Part shown: positions 12,570-24,218 of the stretch, piece after piece
Layout of the letters: the number at the start of each line of letters is the position of its first letter
Numbering within the stretch: the stretch's first letter is position 1
Origin: Geosiphon pyriformis
Lineage: Eukaryota; Glomeromycota; Glomeromycetes; Archaeosporales; Geosiphonaceae
Direction: 5' to 3'
Assembly: GCA_016748015.1 (NCBI GenBank)
Contig: JAAOMT010000718.1
Span: forward strand, 1-64,000
Length of the DNA: 64,000 nt
Notes under the pieces: generated by a model
Told to the model about the DNA's origin: nothing
Seen by the model: the letters and a program-made list of their open reading frames with translations, nothing else
The model's database searches: none
Made by a program: the position numbers and the translations under genes

Positions 12570-12702
12570 TTTTTATTTAATGCAATTAATGAATGAAATC
12601 CAACTGCTATCTAGTACATAAAACCAAACTAAGAGGCTTAAACTAAATGCAGCTCACGCACTTTCTACATGTGGCTAGCCACTTGGGCCAGACAAGACAA
12701 CA

Positions 12703-15700
12703 TTACACACCTAAAAGAACACATAGACTACTATTCAAACCAAAGAAAAGGAGACAAGACCTACGATGGCCAAAACTAACAGCAAAAGAGCTAATAATGC
12801 CAAGCATTCTCACCACCTTGCCAGACAACAAAGAGCTCATGCAACAAGACAAACCAGAAATCAATGTGTCATCACCAACCAAACCCACCACCTCTATTTT
12901 CACTTTGTACGCAGACCTCACCAACCAGGCCTTTGAGCAATACAACTCAACAAAATGCCCAACAAAACCAACTATAATATTAACAGTCTCTTTTTTACTC
13001 TCGAGAACCCCCATAGCCTCTGCACACCAATTTCTTAGCACAAACCCCTTACATAAGACAGAATACAAGCCAATGTCCAAAAAACACTGTTTAAGAGACC
13101 ACAAAATAGTAGAAGACAACAAGCTACAAGATTCAGCAAATAACATCCAGTCAACAGAAGCAGCAGCCAAAATCTCCGTGTCATGGAAACATGTAAAAAC
13201 ATGATCTGACAACTCCACCTCACAACACAGCAAACACAGCACACCAGAGTAACATTTATTATACAGCTATTTCCTCACTGCCATAGGCATCTGATGGTGC
13301 ACAGCCTTTATCAAGTAGGTGTGAAGACAAGAAAACCTCCAACTAGTAAAACCAGCAAGCATATGTGAATTAGGATACCACACCCTAATGGTAGTTTCCC
13401 AATCAACAGTTTTAGTCAACATAGCAGGAATCACGTCTTGACCAGGACCTGTTTCCCACCGAGCATGACAAATAGATTTAAACAAATCCTGAACAAAATA
13501 ACAAGTATTGCCAGACACAGGTGTGTTTTCAGCAACCAAAAAATGCTCACTAACACCAACAGGCAAAGAAAATTGAGAGAGAGCAGCATTCCCAGCAGCA
13601 GCATCTACCCTAACATTGCCATAAACCCCAGAATGTCCTTTAACCTTGACCCAATGAACAGAAAAATTCTTGTCATGAACCAAATTAAAAATCCGGCATC
13701 TCTTCAACCAACACAAGAAGCGGAAATTAGGCACAGATAATGACATTTCAAAAACACATGCATCAATGGCCACCTGACTATCAGAATACAATACAACAGA
13801 ACAAGAAGAAGGAATGCACTTCAAAGCCAAAGCAATGGCATGCAGTTTAGCCATAGTAGAAGACAACAGCCCAAGAACCCTAATGCCAACACTCAAATCA
13901 ATTGCAGGAAAATAAGCAGCCGCTCCACTGACTATATCAGCATGACCATAATTCTTAACAGAACCATCCGTAAAAACCTCAAAAAAACCAGACCAAATCT
14001 CATGCAACCCATCCTGAACAACAGAAAACTTCTTGGTATCCAAAACGCTCAAACTAAAAGGACAAGCAGACTTCACAGAGATGGCCATAGAAGTGCCCTT
14101 ATCACAAAGAAATTCAGACACCACCTTAAACCAGTAAGGAGCAGGACCTCTTGGATCCAGTCTTTTCCAGTGCCGAAAAGTCTTCCAACTCATAACATGC
14201 TCTTTTTTGTCAAACAGTCTATCACCAAAAGCCACACCAAACCACTTTAATGAACAAACAAAATTGAAGAATAGAGAACCCCCCAGAATAGAAGACATAG
14301 GAAAGTAACCAGAACTACAGAATGCATTGGGCAAATTATTGGCCAGAGACAGCTCATTACACAGAAAAATCCTAATCACACCAGCCAGAAAATTATTTAC
14401 AGAATTAACAAACAATCTAACAGGAAACTGTAAAGAGTTTAGAGGAGACCACCCCAGAACCTGCAAATCAAGAAACCTATGTTCAAACAAACGTTTAAGA
14501 ACACCAAAAAAATTGGAAAATAAGATCAAGGCAGCCAACTTTTTTTCAGACTGCACCTGTTTAAAAGACTTTAGGCCGTACAAAGAGAGATGACACAAAG
14601 CCTCAGTGGGGAAATCACAAGGCAAACCAGCTTTGAACTTAAGACCCTTTCTCAACATCATATCTCATTTGCAGCATACAGATGATGAAACAAAGCTGAA
14701 TTGAATGTGATAGCTAACAATAGGCTGCAAGACAACCAACACCAAATATGAGAACTGCTTGTCAGTAATAGTCTTTCTAAGAACCACATTAGTAAAAAAA
14801 CAAACATCAAAATGTGCCTTGGCCAGACTTGGCTTTAAAAGCCCATCAGTAGATAGAAAGATTCTCAGATAACAATGAGCCTTACCCTTTTTAGCAATTG
14901 AGATAAAAAGACCACTAATATACAAAGAAACAACCCTAACACCCTGATTGATCGGAATGGCCACAGTTTTTTTATTGTTAATAAAAATGTCATTAAGGAC
15001 AAAAAACCCACTTGCAATGTCCAAAATATTCTGAGTAGCAGTTTGACAGTTTCCAACCCATATTGTATCATCAACAAAAGCACCAGCTGCAAAATAAGAA
15101 GAGAACTCACTACTGCTCTCAATATGGCCTAACCTCGAAATGAACCTGGAATCTATTCAGTATCCAAAAAACTGTTCATGCCTTTTAACCTCACACAGAA
15201 GTGGATCATAAAAAATTCTTCACAAGAGGGGTGAGAAGACTTCACCCTGATCCAACCCATCATGCACCACATAACCATTTGAAAGCCCAAAGTCCATCAT
15301 TACTCTGTTAACTCTATTCTTATGGATGTTACCAAAAAATAACACAAATCTCTCACACATTTTGATACACTATAAACTTGCCCTCAAGTGGTGCCATCCA
15401 ACCAAGTCGTATACTTTGTGCATATTCTGCAAGACCAACCAAACCTCTCTGTTCTTTTTAAAGGCATCCTCAATCACAGACCCAATTGCAAACACCAGAG
15501 ATTGCATAGAAGTACCCTTAAGCACCAAGAAATTATCATCTCGAAGAACACCGAACTTGCTGCATGCCAAAGAAATACGATTTAACAAAATCTTGAAGAG
15601 AATCTTCCTGGCCGTCTTGATAAGAGCAATGGCTTGAGTGTTCGTGAGAATTCCATCCCAGTCATAAGGTTTAGGGATCATGGAAACCCAAGCTCTTTTC

Positions 15701-18298
15701 CACAAAATGGGCACATTCCCTACAGTTAAACATGAATTCAGCAAACCCAAAAGACACTTCAACACCATGTCACCACAGTGCTTCCACAACTCATTAGGAA
15801 TACCAGACAGACCAGCAGTCTTGCCATCAGGTAAATTGTTAACCACCAAAAGCAACTCATTTATATTGATCGAACACATCACACCTGAAAAAGCATCATC
15901 CCTTACATAATCTAATGGAGCATACTGACAAGCCCAGATGTCAGGCACAACCAAAGGCACCATTCTCTTCCTAGTCCAGCCTTCCATAATTTCATCAACA
16001 CCAAGTTTTATCAAACCTGGCTCCAACACCAATTCATCATTAACAACCAAATAATTGAGAACTACCTTGCAGAAAGGCCAATTCAACACACTTCTAATCA
16101 TCACATCCTTATCAGAACAAAATTTTTCCATGCAGCACTCAATGGCCTTTCAAACAGAAGCTTCTTCAGCCAACTTTGATTTATACATTTTGGATTTCCT
16201 GTATTCTTTTCGAAATAATGACAATTGTTTTAAGACATCTAAAGACTTACCACCAATCTAGATCATATTAGCAATCATGGCAGCCTTACCACTATCCAGT
16301 TTGGCCCAAACATTGATAAGCTGATTGACTCTTCACAAATCGCCCAATTCCAGCTTTTTAACAACTTTAGCAACTAACAGTTCTAATCTGAAAAACTTAG
16401 AAGAGAATTTGTTCCTAGAACACTAAAACTTACTGAACCAATGTCTCGAAAATATCTTATCTGCTGAATCCACCAACACCTTTTCCAAAAGTACCCACAT
16501 GCCATCCACATCAGCACAAGCCAGAGTGTCTGAAAACTCACCAGACACAACCAAAAGCTTGGCAGAAGCGCAGTCCCTAAACCGAGACTATTTGGTCTTA
16601 TTAGCAGCCTTAATGAGAAACTTTCAGCAATCCTTGTTAGCTTGCTTGGGCAAGCTATTTAACCAGCCATCTAAGAGACCACCCAAACCAACAGAAACAG
16701 AAACCACACAATAATCAGTGTCAAAAAAGGCAGAAACAGAGCCGACCCCATGGCCAGTAATGGCAGAAGCCAAACTCTCACTAACAAAAATGAAATCAAT
16801 AGTCTTTTCGACTCCCTTAAAGTTGCTCCATGTAGAAGTACTGACCAAAGGATGGCCAGCCAACAAATTGACCAAACCCAACTCCAAACAGAATTTGAAA
16901 CTTGCACTTCTTCCAAATCCATTTTTATTGAAATCTCCACCCAAAATAACAAAACAGCTGGAGTTAACAGCCTTAGCAATAACAGAATTCACTTCAAAAG
17001 CCTGGCCAAAACGAGTTCCAGAAGATGCACCTGCATACAAACCAACAACAGACACTGAAAGCTTATTCTTGAATAAGAGACGCACTACCATGACATGATG
17101 TTACTTATAGAATATAGGAAATATAGTATTATTAGTCAGTAGATATTAGCCAATCAGATGTAAACGTAGTAAATGTGGAATTCCAAGATTCCTCTTAGAG
17201 GAATTGCAGAATTCCAGAAATTTTAGAATTCTCCGACAAGAAATCGCAGGATTCCAGAATTCCAGGATTCCTCTCATCAGAAATTGCAAAATTCCAGGAA
17301 TTCCAGGATTCCTGTCACAAGAAATTGAGGAATTGAGGAATCTCAAATATGTATATATAGCAGTAGCATTAGAAGCAGAAAAGACAGAATCAACACCAAG
17401 AATTCTTAACTTAGTTACCACAATCCTTAAATAAATAATTATTCACTATATCAAATTCATTCTCCACTATCAACACTTCATGTTGATAATAACTAATACT
17501 TAACTATACTGGAACAATAGCTCTTGATCATGGCTATTGATAGAATACTAACTTGCAAATTGCCTTGGCTTATTTCTTATTTTCTCTTTATCTTTTTTTA
17601 TTTTCTTTGTTGTTTACTAACTTGATTAAAGGATTTACTCTTGGAGGACTTACAAAGGAATAAAGCTTACTAAAAAAAATACTTACTTTTGGAAGACTTA
17701 CGAAGGAATAAACTTGCTTAAACAACACTTACTCTTGAAGGACTTATGGAGGAACTGACGTCAGGAAACCATACTGGTATACACTTATAGAAGATATCAT
17801 ACCAGGAGAATCATCAACCATCAAGCTGAGCAAGCAATTGGCAAAACTATGGTGCCAGGAAACTACTAATAAACTGTTACCATTGAATCTCTGTCCATTA
17901 TACAAAGAATTCAATTAAAAAACCTTCAGATTATCATCATCACCAATCATCTTAAGCACCCAGTTATGGGTTTGTTATTTACTCGACACCCCAAAAAATC
18001 ACTTGTAACAATGACCAGGAATTTCCTCAATCTTAGCGACATGACAGGCCAAGGAGTTGGCCATAATAATAGCCACCCCAGCACCAAGAAAACCCTTATC
18101 CAATTCCGAAGAAAAAATTTGCACACTGTCAAATTTATTCGCAATCTATGGCCTAGTTGAAGATCTTAACTTTGTTTCTGTGATGATCAAAATCAAATTT
18201 CCAGAATCAAAATGCCAGCACACAATATCCTCTTGTTTAGCAGGAATGTTGATGCCATGAACGTTACATGTAGCCATCTTCCAAACCAAGTCACTCAT
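12703..18298 (-). pseudogene. LINE-2 ORF2: EEP endonuclease, reverse transcriptase, RNase H, zinc finger (split by solo LTR)
   Basis: The ATG at 18298 overlaps the ORF1 stop as ATGA. Leaving out the LTR plus one duplication copy (916 bp), 18298-12703 is exactly 4680 nt, or 1560 codons in one frame. Domains: EEP about 18280-16690 around the LTR, starting MATCNVHG and TETKL, with GGDFN (Asp kept) but TDYCVV where TDH is expected; RT about 15950-14680 with FVDD near 15085-15074; RNase H 14000-13560 with FTDGS, STMAKLH, YSDSQVAIDA and KGHSGVYGN; finger CLLCCEVELSDHVFTC near 13230-13190. Stops occur near 18146, 16620, 15370, 15030, 14664 and 13265. Sequence after RNase H matches the other copies to the C-terminus. 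It is non-functional through stops and the LTR. Confidence 0.88.
17099..18010 (+). mobile_element. Solo LTR of the inner-element (A) family, 912 bp
   Basis: Starts TGTTACTTATAG and ends CTTGTAACA, matching the LTRs at 38599 and 48006 throughout: the GGAATTCC/GGATTCC cluster at about 17178-17330, a TATA-like stretch near 17350, and the tract CTCTTGATCATGGCTATTGA. It is flanked by a perfect 4-bp duplication ATGA (17095-17098 and 18011-18014). No internal gag or pol is present, so it is a solo LTR left by LTR-LTR recombination. It is inserted in the endonuclease domain of LINE-2 ORF2. It is about 60 bp longer than the two LTRs of element A, so it came from a different copy. Confidence 0.93.
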
Positions 18299-20159
18299 TG
18301 GAACAAAGAGGCCAAAGACAAACCCGAACCAGAACACAAGAGATCTAACCTCACCAGAATTGAACTAAATGAAGTCTCTAAAGCAAACATCTTAGATTCC
18401 AAACCACCCACCTTGGAGGTAAGAACTTTTGAACCATTTGAACTGAGAACATTAGCAGACTTACTACTACCAGAAAAGGGAGAATCAGCTGAAGCCAACA
18501 CATTATCCAGAGCCATATCCAAATTCACAACTGGAGCCGAAGGCACAGAAATAGCCAAAGAAGGGGCACAAGAAGGAGCCATTAATAGCACCAGTTTAAT
18601 GAAACTCAATTTTTTAAGAATAACAGAAACTTGATCTGAAAGAATCTTCAAAGAGCACTCTAATACCGCCAAACAATCATTTAGACCCACAATCTGATGA
18701 CTAGAAGAGCTCACAATGGGAGGCATGCTACCAGAAAACAAACCAGAACTGGAAAGAGAGCCACTAGAAAAAGAGGCACTAAACACCACTTAAGCCCATG
18801 ATTTGCCACCAAAGACAGTAGGGCGAGAGATGGAAACATTTTTCTTGGCATACAATCTTGTCAGCTGAAGATAATTCACACCAAGAAAAGATCTTTTCAA
18901 CAATTTGGAAGATATAAGAGGTAGAATATCAGAGGCATCGCACTCCAGGACTGAATGACCAAAATGCCCACACTTCCCACACTGAACCAAATCTAACCTA
19001 GCCCAAGAAAGACGAATGCCACCGAAAATAGGCTCAGTGAGAAAAGCAAATTCCAACTCCTCATTAGATTCAAAACCAATCACAGCACAATGAAACCTAT
19101 TGCTGGTTTCCAATGAACAATTGATAATGTAAGTTCTTCCTCCAGCCTTTTTCAAAAGGGTACCAAGATCATGTGCAGTCATTCTCACTGGCAAAGTAAA
19201 CAACAGCACCCTAAACTGATCTCTTGATGTCCAGACATTGCGATCTCCCACAGCTTTGGCAACACATACTGAATCTTTCCCGATCAGAAATGACCATTTT
19301 GACACCAGTAAATTGGCTTGACTTGATTTAGCAAACTCCCCACAGCCTTTTGCCACATACTGATTAATTGAATTCTGATTGACTTAATTTCACTAAACTC
19401 AGTGACTACAGTGACAATTATATTCTTAGGCGTGTTCATGGGAATTTTTTTGATCACCACAGCCCAATCTGAACACACTCCTTGTTTTTTGAGATCAGTA
19501 TTTACGATGATCTTATTTTCTCTGGCCAATGATATGACCATTTCCATGCTCTTTTCTAATATAAATGTTGATCTGATGATCCCTTCAAATTTTGAGAAAG
19601 TAGTGGCCTTCCCAAAACCATTAATTGTTGAGAAAATTTTTCTAATTAACCAAGTCTTAGCCATTGCCAATTCACTTTCCACAGCTGAAAGACTAATATC
19701 CAAAGCAAATGACTTTTTAACTGACACTTCCACAGGAGTCTTGATAATTTTAGAGTTGATCCATTTTTTCTCTAAAAAGATAGGCAAGCAAAGAGGAAGC
19801 ACAACTTCATCATCATCCATATGAAAATTAAGAGAGCCAAGTGGAGAACCAAAACCAGCACCAGTGTTAACTCACTTTGGCTTGGGTGTAGTAGCCGCTG
19901 AACCCAAAAAAAACTCACCATCTATCCCAGACATGCTAACATTTTCATTCTTACCAGAAAGACTTTCCACATCAGAATACACACTACCACTAGATCTAGC
20001 TTTGCTCAAGGATATATCTTTTTCATCACCAGAATGTTTCACATTACCAAGAACAACTTTTTTCTTCTGAGAAAAGGAACCACCAGCAGAATCTTGAAAA
20101 GCACCCTTAGGAGCCTTCTTCTTAGGTGTGGTGCTACTAGCAGTAGTCTCCATATCCAT
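18295..20159 (-). pseudogene. LINE-2 ORF1: RRM-like/CCHC RNA-binding protein
   Basis: Starts MDMETTASSTTPKKK at 20159. A TGA interrupts near 19870, the frame shifts once between about 19360 and 19290, and it then runs to TGA at 18295-18297. A Ser/Thr/Lys-rich head is followed by an RRM-like segment (KKIPMNTPKNIIVTVVTEF to LISMWQKAV, about 19460-19320), then MTAHDLGTLLKK (about 19190-19150). The zinc knuckle CGKCGHFGHSVLEC is near 18985-18945. The C-terminal third is Ser-rich and ends with a likely coiled coil (KVGGLESKMFALETSFSSIL). The same order is seen in LINE-1 and LINE-3. Its stop overlaps the start of ORF2, which suggests coupled translation. Confidence 0.82.
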
Positions 20160-20284
20160 GAAAAATGGGTTGCTATTAGGTAAAGAAATATTGATATAGA
20201 CTAAAAAAACAAAAAACTTCTTTTTCTAGAAAATGTGCTTTTTGGAAATTTGTGGAGATAAGAAAGAAAGAAGTTTTTTTTTTT

Positions 20285-20774
20285 TAATTTAATTAAAATA
20301 TAGAATTAATATTTTTAATTAAATTAAACAATTATAAACTTCAATATAATTTAAAAAAAAAATTTATCATAATGTTAATATTTTTGTTAATAATTATTTT
20401 GGTTTTTTATTTAAGTATTTTTTTATATTACTGTAAATTTCGAAAAAAAATTATTATTTAACAAATAATTTTGGATATTTTTAAAATAATTAAGACTAAT
20501 ATTAAATTAAGTTTTTTGGCAAATAGAATTATTATAATTTTAGCAGTAAATGGTTTTTTTATTAACATAAATTTTATTTTTAAAATATTAATTAATATTA
20601 ATTCTTTTTTATTTATAAATCTAAGTTGAATTATTAAAAAAAAATTATGCAATTTGGCAAACACTTTTTTGTTAAACAGCCACAATTGTATTTTATTTTC
20701 AAAAAATAAAGAGTTTTTTGTATTTATTCATATTTTTATTATTTATTACAATACAATTTTATCTAGAAATATCT
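20285..20774. other. A/T-saturated block upstream of LINE-2
   Basis: About 490 bp dominated by A and T runs. A minus-strand open frame (20685-20458) gives a Lys/Ile/Phe/Leu-only translation typical of A/T composition and is not called as a gene. Confidence 0.65.
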
Positions 20775-21002
20775 TTAGTAAAATAAATTTATGCTTTTAT
20801 TAAAATTAATAGAATTAATGTATATTTGTTTGTAAATTTCATAGGTAATTCTTTCTTTATCCAAATATTTTTGAATAACTTTGGTGCCAGATACTTTGAA
20901 AACATAAAAAGCAATCTTTTCATTTTGTTTACTTTTCAAAATACTTCTGATTGTGCTGTAGTTTTTCGGTTCCATGGTGGACTCGATGTAAATTAGTTTC
21001 AT
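20775..21002 (-). CDS. Possible small or partial protein, unrecognised
   Basis: A 75-codon minus-strand frame from ATG 21002 to a stop at 20775. It has more balanced composition than the surrounding A/T block (MKLIYIESTMEPKNYSTIRS, then a Lys/Ile/Tyr-rich tail). I do not recognise it and see no motif. It could be an exon of a degraded gene, a short ORF-only gene, or chance. It lies about 300 bp downstream of the end of the minus-strand gene at 21301-23640, on the same strand. Confidence 0.2.
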   Translation of the reverse strand: MKLIYIESTMEPKNYSTIRSILKSKQNEKIAFYVFKVSGTKVIQKYLDKERITYEIYKQIYINSINFNKSINLFY

Positions 21003-21300
21003 AGTTTCATATTCATATTATATAGGGATAGTCCTTTGTGTTGAAAAATCAATCCAAATGACCATCATACAATATGATGTTACTGTAAACCACTTAGCCC
21101 CAACATGTATAGAAGAGTTTGGCTTTTTTTTTCCTGCTCGCGAACCACAAAACTACAGTATTTTTCAATACTACAGCTGAAAGGCTCAAACTAAAAATAC
21201 AATTGACAAAAGGAAAAATCGCATTCAGATCCCTCACTTTCAACCCTCAGCTGGTAATCAATTGCCAACTTGTTCAGCCTAGCAACACATTCAACAGCTA

Positions 21301-23640
21301 ATCGTCATTTGAATCTGAAGATGAAAAGTCTCTTCGTGGCTTGAGCGTTCTGGCGTTTTTCCCAGTCCCAGCCTTCGTCGGCGTCACCTGAATGTCCTTG
21401 AACATGTATTGCTTAAGATTTGTAGAGGTGCAGCCTCTGTGTCGGTCTTTCACCATCTTCATGCTGGCAGACACTTTCAATTTCGCCAACCTCTCCGCCG
21501 TGGCAACAATACTCATCTGTGGGAGTAGAATAAGGATGAGTCAGCTCAAACCAGCAGAGGGCAAGTTTAATTATTAGCAAATTACCCTCAAATCCCAGAG
21601 CAAAGGTAAAAGAGGTAGCAATTGTGTCTTGTCTTCCCAAGTAATAGGAAGTATACCGCTTCCCAAGAGTCCCATCCGATACACTCCTTTCACTGGGAGA
21701 TCTATAGTCCATATTTCAACATTCAGGCCTGATAAACAGGAAGTTAAATATTGATCAATGTGTTACTATAACAAGTCCCAATCCACTTACCGTGAGTGTG
21801 GAAAAAAAAAATTTGCACGTATCGCATTTGTGCAAAGCTTCCACTGCTGAAGTCAGGGCCCACGATGATGTCATTGAGGAGATCTCTCATAGACCAAAGC
21901 CCACGGACGTGGTCTTTGATATATCGAGGAAGATCTGCCGTTTGCGGGCCCCCTGAGAGTTCCACTATTCCAACTTCTGTTCCTCCCGACGTGAAGAGGC
22001 CGTCCACTTTCTGGCCAAGAGGTCGGTCTTCGTCTTCACGTGGGTGGCGCCGTAATACTCGCTGGCGCGCGCTCGAATCAGAGAAGATTTCGCCTCTGTA
22101 AAAGGTGAGTTGCTTGTTAATAAATGATATCATCAGATAGACGTGAATTTCAATTATACTGACGGATGATATTCCTGCTTGTTGCCAGTCCCAGTCGTTA
22201 GAAGATTCAGTATCGGATGAACTAGCAGAGTCCCAAGTGTTGATTCTTGGGCACGCCGGCTCCGGAGGGCTGTCCCCGACATGAAGATTGTCCTAACACT
22301 TGCCACGATGAAGTTTAGAAAAAAAATATAAAGCATGAGGATAGAATGCTGAGACCGAGCACAAGTGTACGAAACACCTACTAAAAATCCAATATATCGA
22401 GATAGAATTTGAATTGAGAATCCAGCTCGTTTGGCTTTCGTTCCTCTAACAGAGACTTTTCCAAATCGCTAGGCGATTCCTGTTGTTTGAAGGAGACTTT
22501 AATTCAATCAATAGTTGACCAAACACACTGCAGTCGTTGGAAGACTCACCGCCTGCGCCAGTAAGAAAAGAATCTTTTCACATTTGTCAGTCATGATATT
22601 GCGTGGGAGTGGCAAGGAACGCTGAAAGTATGACCAGTCCTCGCGTTTGATAGATTCTGGACGTCGAACACCCTCGCCCAGCCGAATGACGCTAAATCGA
22701 CTTGGACTGCAAGGGGAAATCGTTTCAAATATAATAGAAGATGAAATAGCAGCATCTATTTACTGCAACATCATTACTCACTGATAACGGTGGGCATTTT
22801 TTGGCAGAGTCCGTATGACATCTTTGCCGAACCGTCCTGAAGGCAGCTCCCAGACGTCACTTGAACTTTTTTGAGTCGGATAAATAACGTGTTCCAATTC
22901 CTCGGGTTCAGAGTTTTCTGAGTCTTCTTTTGATATGAGATGCGATTCCAATGTAATAAACCCCTCCTCATCGTCTAGCTCATCATCCAATTCTTCGTCT
23001 AGTCCTCTGGCTATATCAACAACTCCAGTAGACTCAGCACCGAGAGATTCTTGAGTCTGCATCAAGGAATTAAAACAATTAATCAATGAGCAGGCTGATC
23101 TTATCGAGGAAAGAAAATTGATGATTGATACCTCTTTGTCCACATCATCTTTCGAGAAAGGCAACTCTCTATCCTCCATTTTTTGCTTCTTCTTTATATG
23201 CGTCACATTTTCCTCTAACTAAATATGAAAGAAAAGCACTTGAATAAAGCGAATAATTTGATTTATGCTAAAATCTGTGAATGATACCTCAGATTCAGAA
23301 TGTAATGGCTCCGAGAACATTGTCTCATTGAGCTTTTCTTGGAAATTGAGGACTTGATTGCTTGCATTTCGCAAGGTAGCATGTTTATGCTTTTTCTGTA
23401 ATGCAAATATAAATCAGTAATAATTATAATCTCTATAAACCACAGAAGGATTGAACATACTAGCTTACGATAATATGTTTAGCCTGATGGGTTTTTCGTT
23501 CCTCATACATTTTACTTCTCTGTGTTATTTTGTACTTGCGTCGACTTGAGGCATGTTAATGGAAGAATGAGTTTTTGAAAATAGGGAAGTGTATTAAGAC
23601 AACATACCGAGTTTGCATCTACCGAGGACAACGAACTTTG
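21301..23640 (-). CDS. Unnamed intron-rich fungal gene with possible PD-(D/E)XK-like core
   Basis: I recognise no named family. Exons read from splice sites on the minus strand include: an upstream exon ending near 23607 (LSSVDANS); one with MYEERKTHQAKHII (ATG 23510); one with KKHKHATLRNAS; one with KKKQKMEDRELPFSKD; 23055-22785 (very acidic, LDEELDDELDDEEG); one with SVIRLGEGVRRPESIKRED; then 22096-21792, 21728-21586 and 21516-21301. Introns are short GT-AG, for example one inside DKE/TQES at about 23131-23057. The core exon (22096-21792) carries KVDGLFTS then VGIVELSGGP, an Asp and Glu separated like the PD-(D/E)XK nuclease core. The next exons read VEIWTIDLPVKGVYRM and LLPLLLLLWDLR. I recall similar uncharacterised proteins as a large family in Glomeromycotina. 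The first exon and start are not fixed. Confidence 0.6.
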
Positions 23641-23745
23641 TTATAGAAAGATTAGTATGGAAATCTCAATATCATTAATTTATAGTTGCATAACAGCACA
23701 TATAAAACTAGGTGTTGCTGCTACATGACTTAGGGTGTATCAGAA

Positions 23746-23795
23746 CCCGGGGCTTCAATTCGACACCCGCGTTTAGGTGGAAGCGTACCCTGTAG
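23746..23795. repeat. GC-rich 50-bp repeat, copy 1, hairpin-forming
   Basis: A 50-bp unit (CCCGGGGCTTC through CCCTGTAG) found again at 23904-23953 with a single C/T difference. Inside it GGGGCTTC can pair with GAAGC-GTA-CCC(C/T), and CACC with GGTG further in, giving a two-step hairpin. The local GC content is far above the surroundings. Function is unknown. Confidence 0.85.
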
Positions 23796-23903
23796 TCATG
23801 CTCTGTCCTTTAGCAGGGGCAGACGGTTGGAAAGAAATACAACCAACTGAAAGCAGAACCGCAGCAACTGTACACCTTAGGGGAAGTTGCTACACTGGCA
23901 ATC

Positions 23904-23953
23904 CCCGGGGCTTCAATTCGACACCCGCGTTTAGGTGGAAGCGTACCCCGTAG
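23904..23953. repeat. GC-rich 50-bp repeat, copy 2, hairpin-forming
   Basis: Second copy of the unit at 23746, 158 bp downstream in the same orientation. Here the outer stem is perfect (GGGG with CCCC), while copy 1 has CCCT. Both copies are preceded by related sequence (GTTGCTGCTACA and GTTGCTACA), so the repeated unit may be longer and the pair may be a diverged tandem dimer. Confidence 0.85.
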
Positions 23954-24218
23954 GTATGTACCCAGGTTTCTGCGGCATTATAAAAGATAAAAAAAACATA
24001 TACTTGGGATGATTTTCAGGAAAAGCTGGCGCGCCATAATCTTCCAGTATGCTGACAACAAATAGGTAGAACACGCGTCGATTGTTGATATATACACGCT
24101 CCGGTTATTGGTGACGTCAAATGGTTACTTTGTCTGGTTTTATTCAAGAATCAAAATCTAAAAATAACAAAGATTTTCATAAATTGAATAACGGTCGATA
24201 AATTTTTTTACTCAGAGA

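Larger units (their letters stand above)
12570..20284 (-). mobile_element. LINE-2: full-length LINE interrupted by a solo LTR
   Basis: Minus-strand LINE of the same family as LINE-1. The 5' end near 20284 carries the same start (A-run followed by CTTCTTTC) as LINE-1, and the 3' end is near 12570. Without the solo LTR at 17099-18010 it measures about 6.8 kb, like the other full copies. ORF1 occupies 20159-18295 and ORF2 18298-12703. ORF2 of this copy is the best preserved: a single frame once the LTR and one 4-bp duplication are removed, with only in-frame stops. Confidence 0.9.

Noticed and set aside
20458-20685. 75-codon minus-strand ORF
   Set aside because: Composition-driven open frame in A/T-saturated DNA.
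23746-23953. tRNA gene or tRNA-derived SINE
   Set aside because: TTCAATTCGACAC resembles a B box, but no A box at the right distance and no cloverleaf could be drawn.
23746-23953. CRISPR array
   Set aside because: Only two repeats with a single 108-bp interval, in a eukaryotic context.
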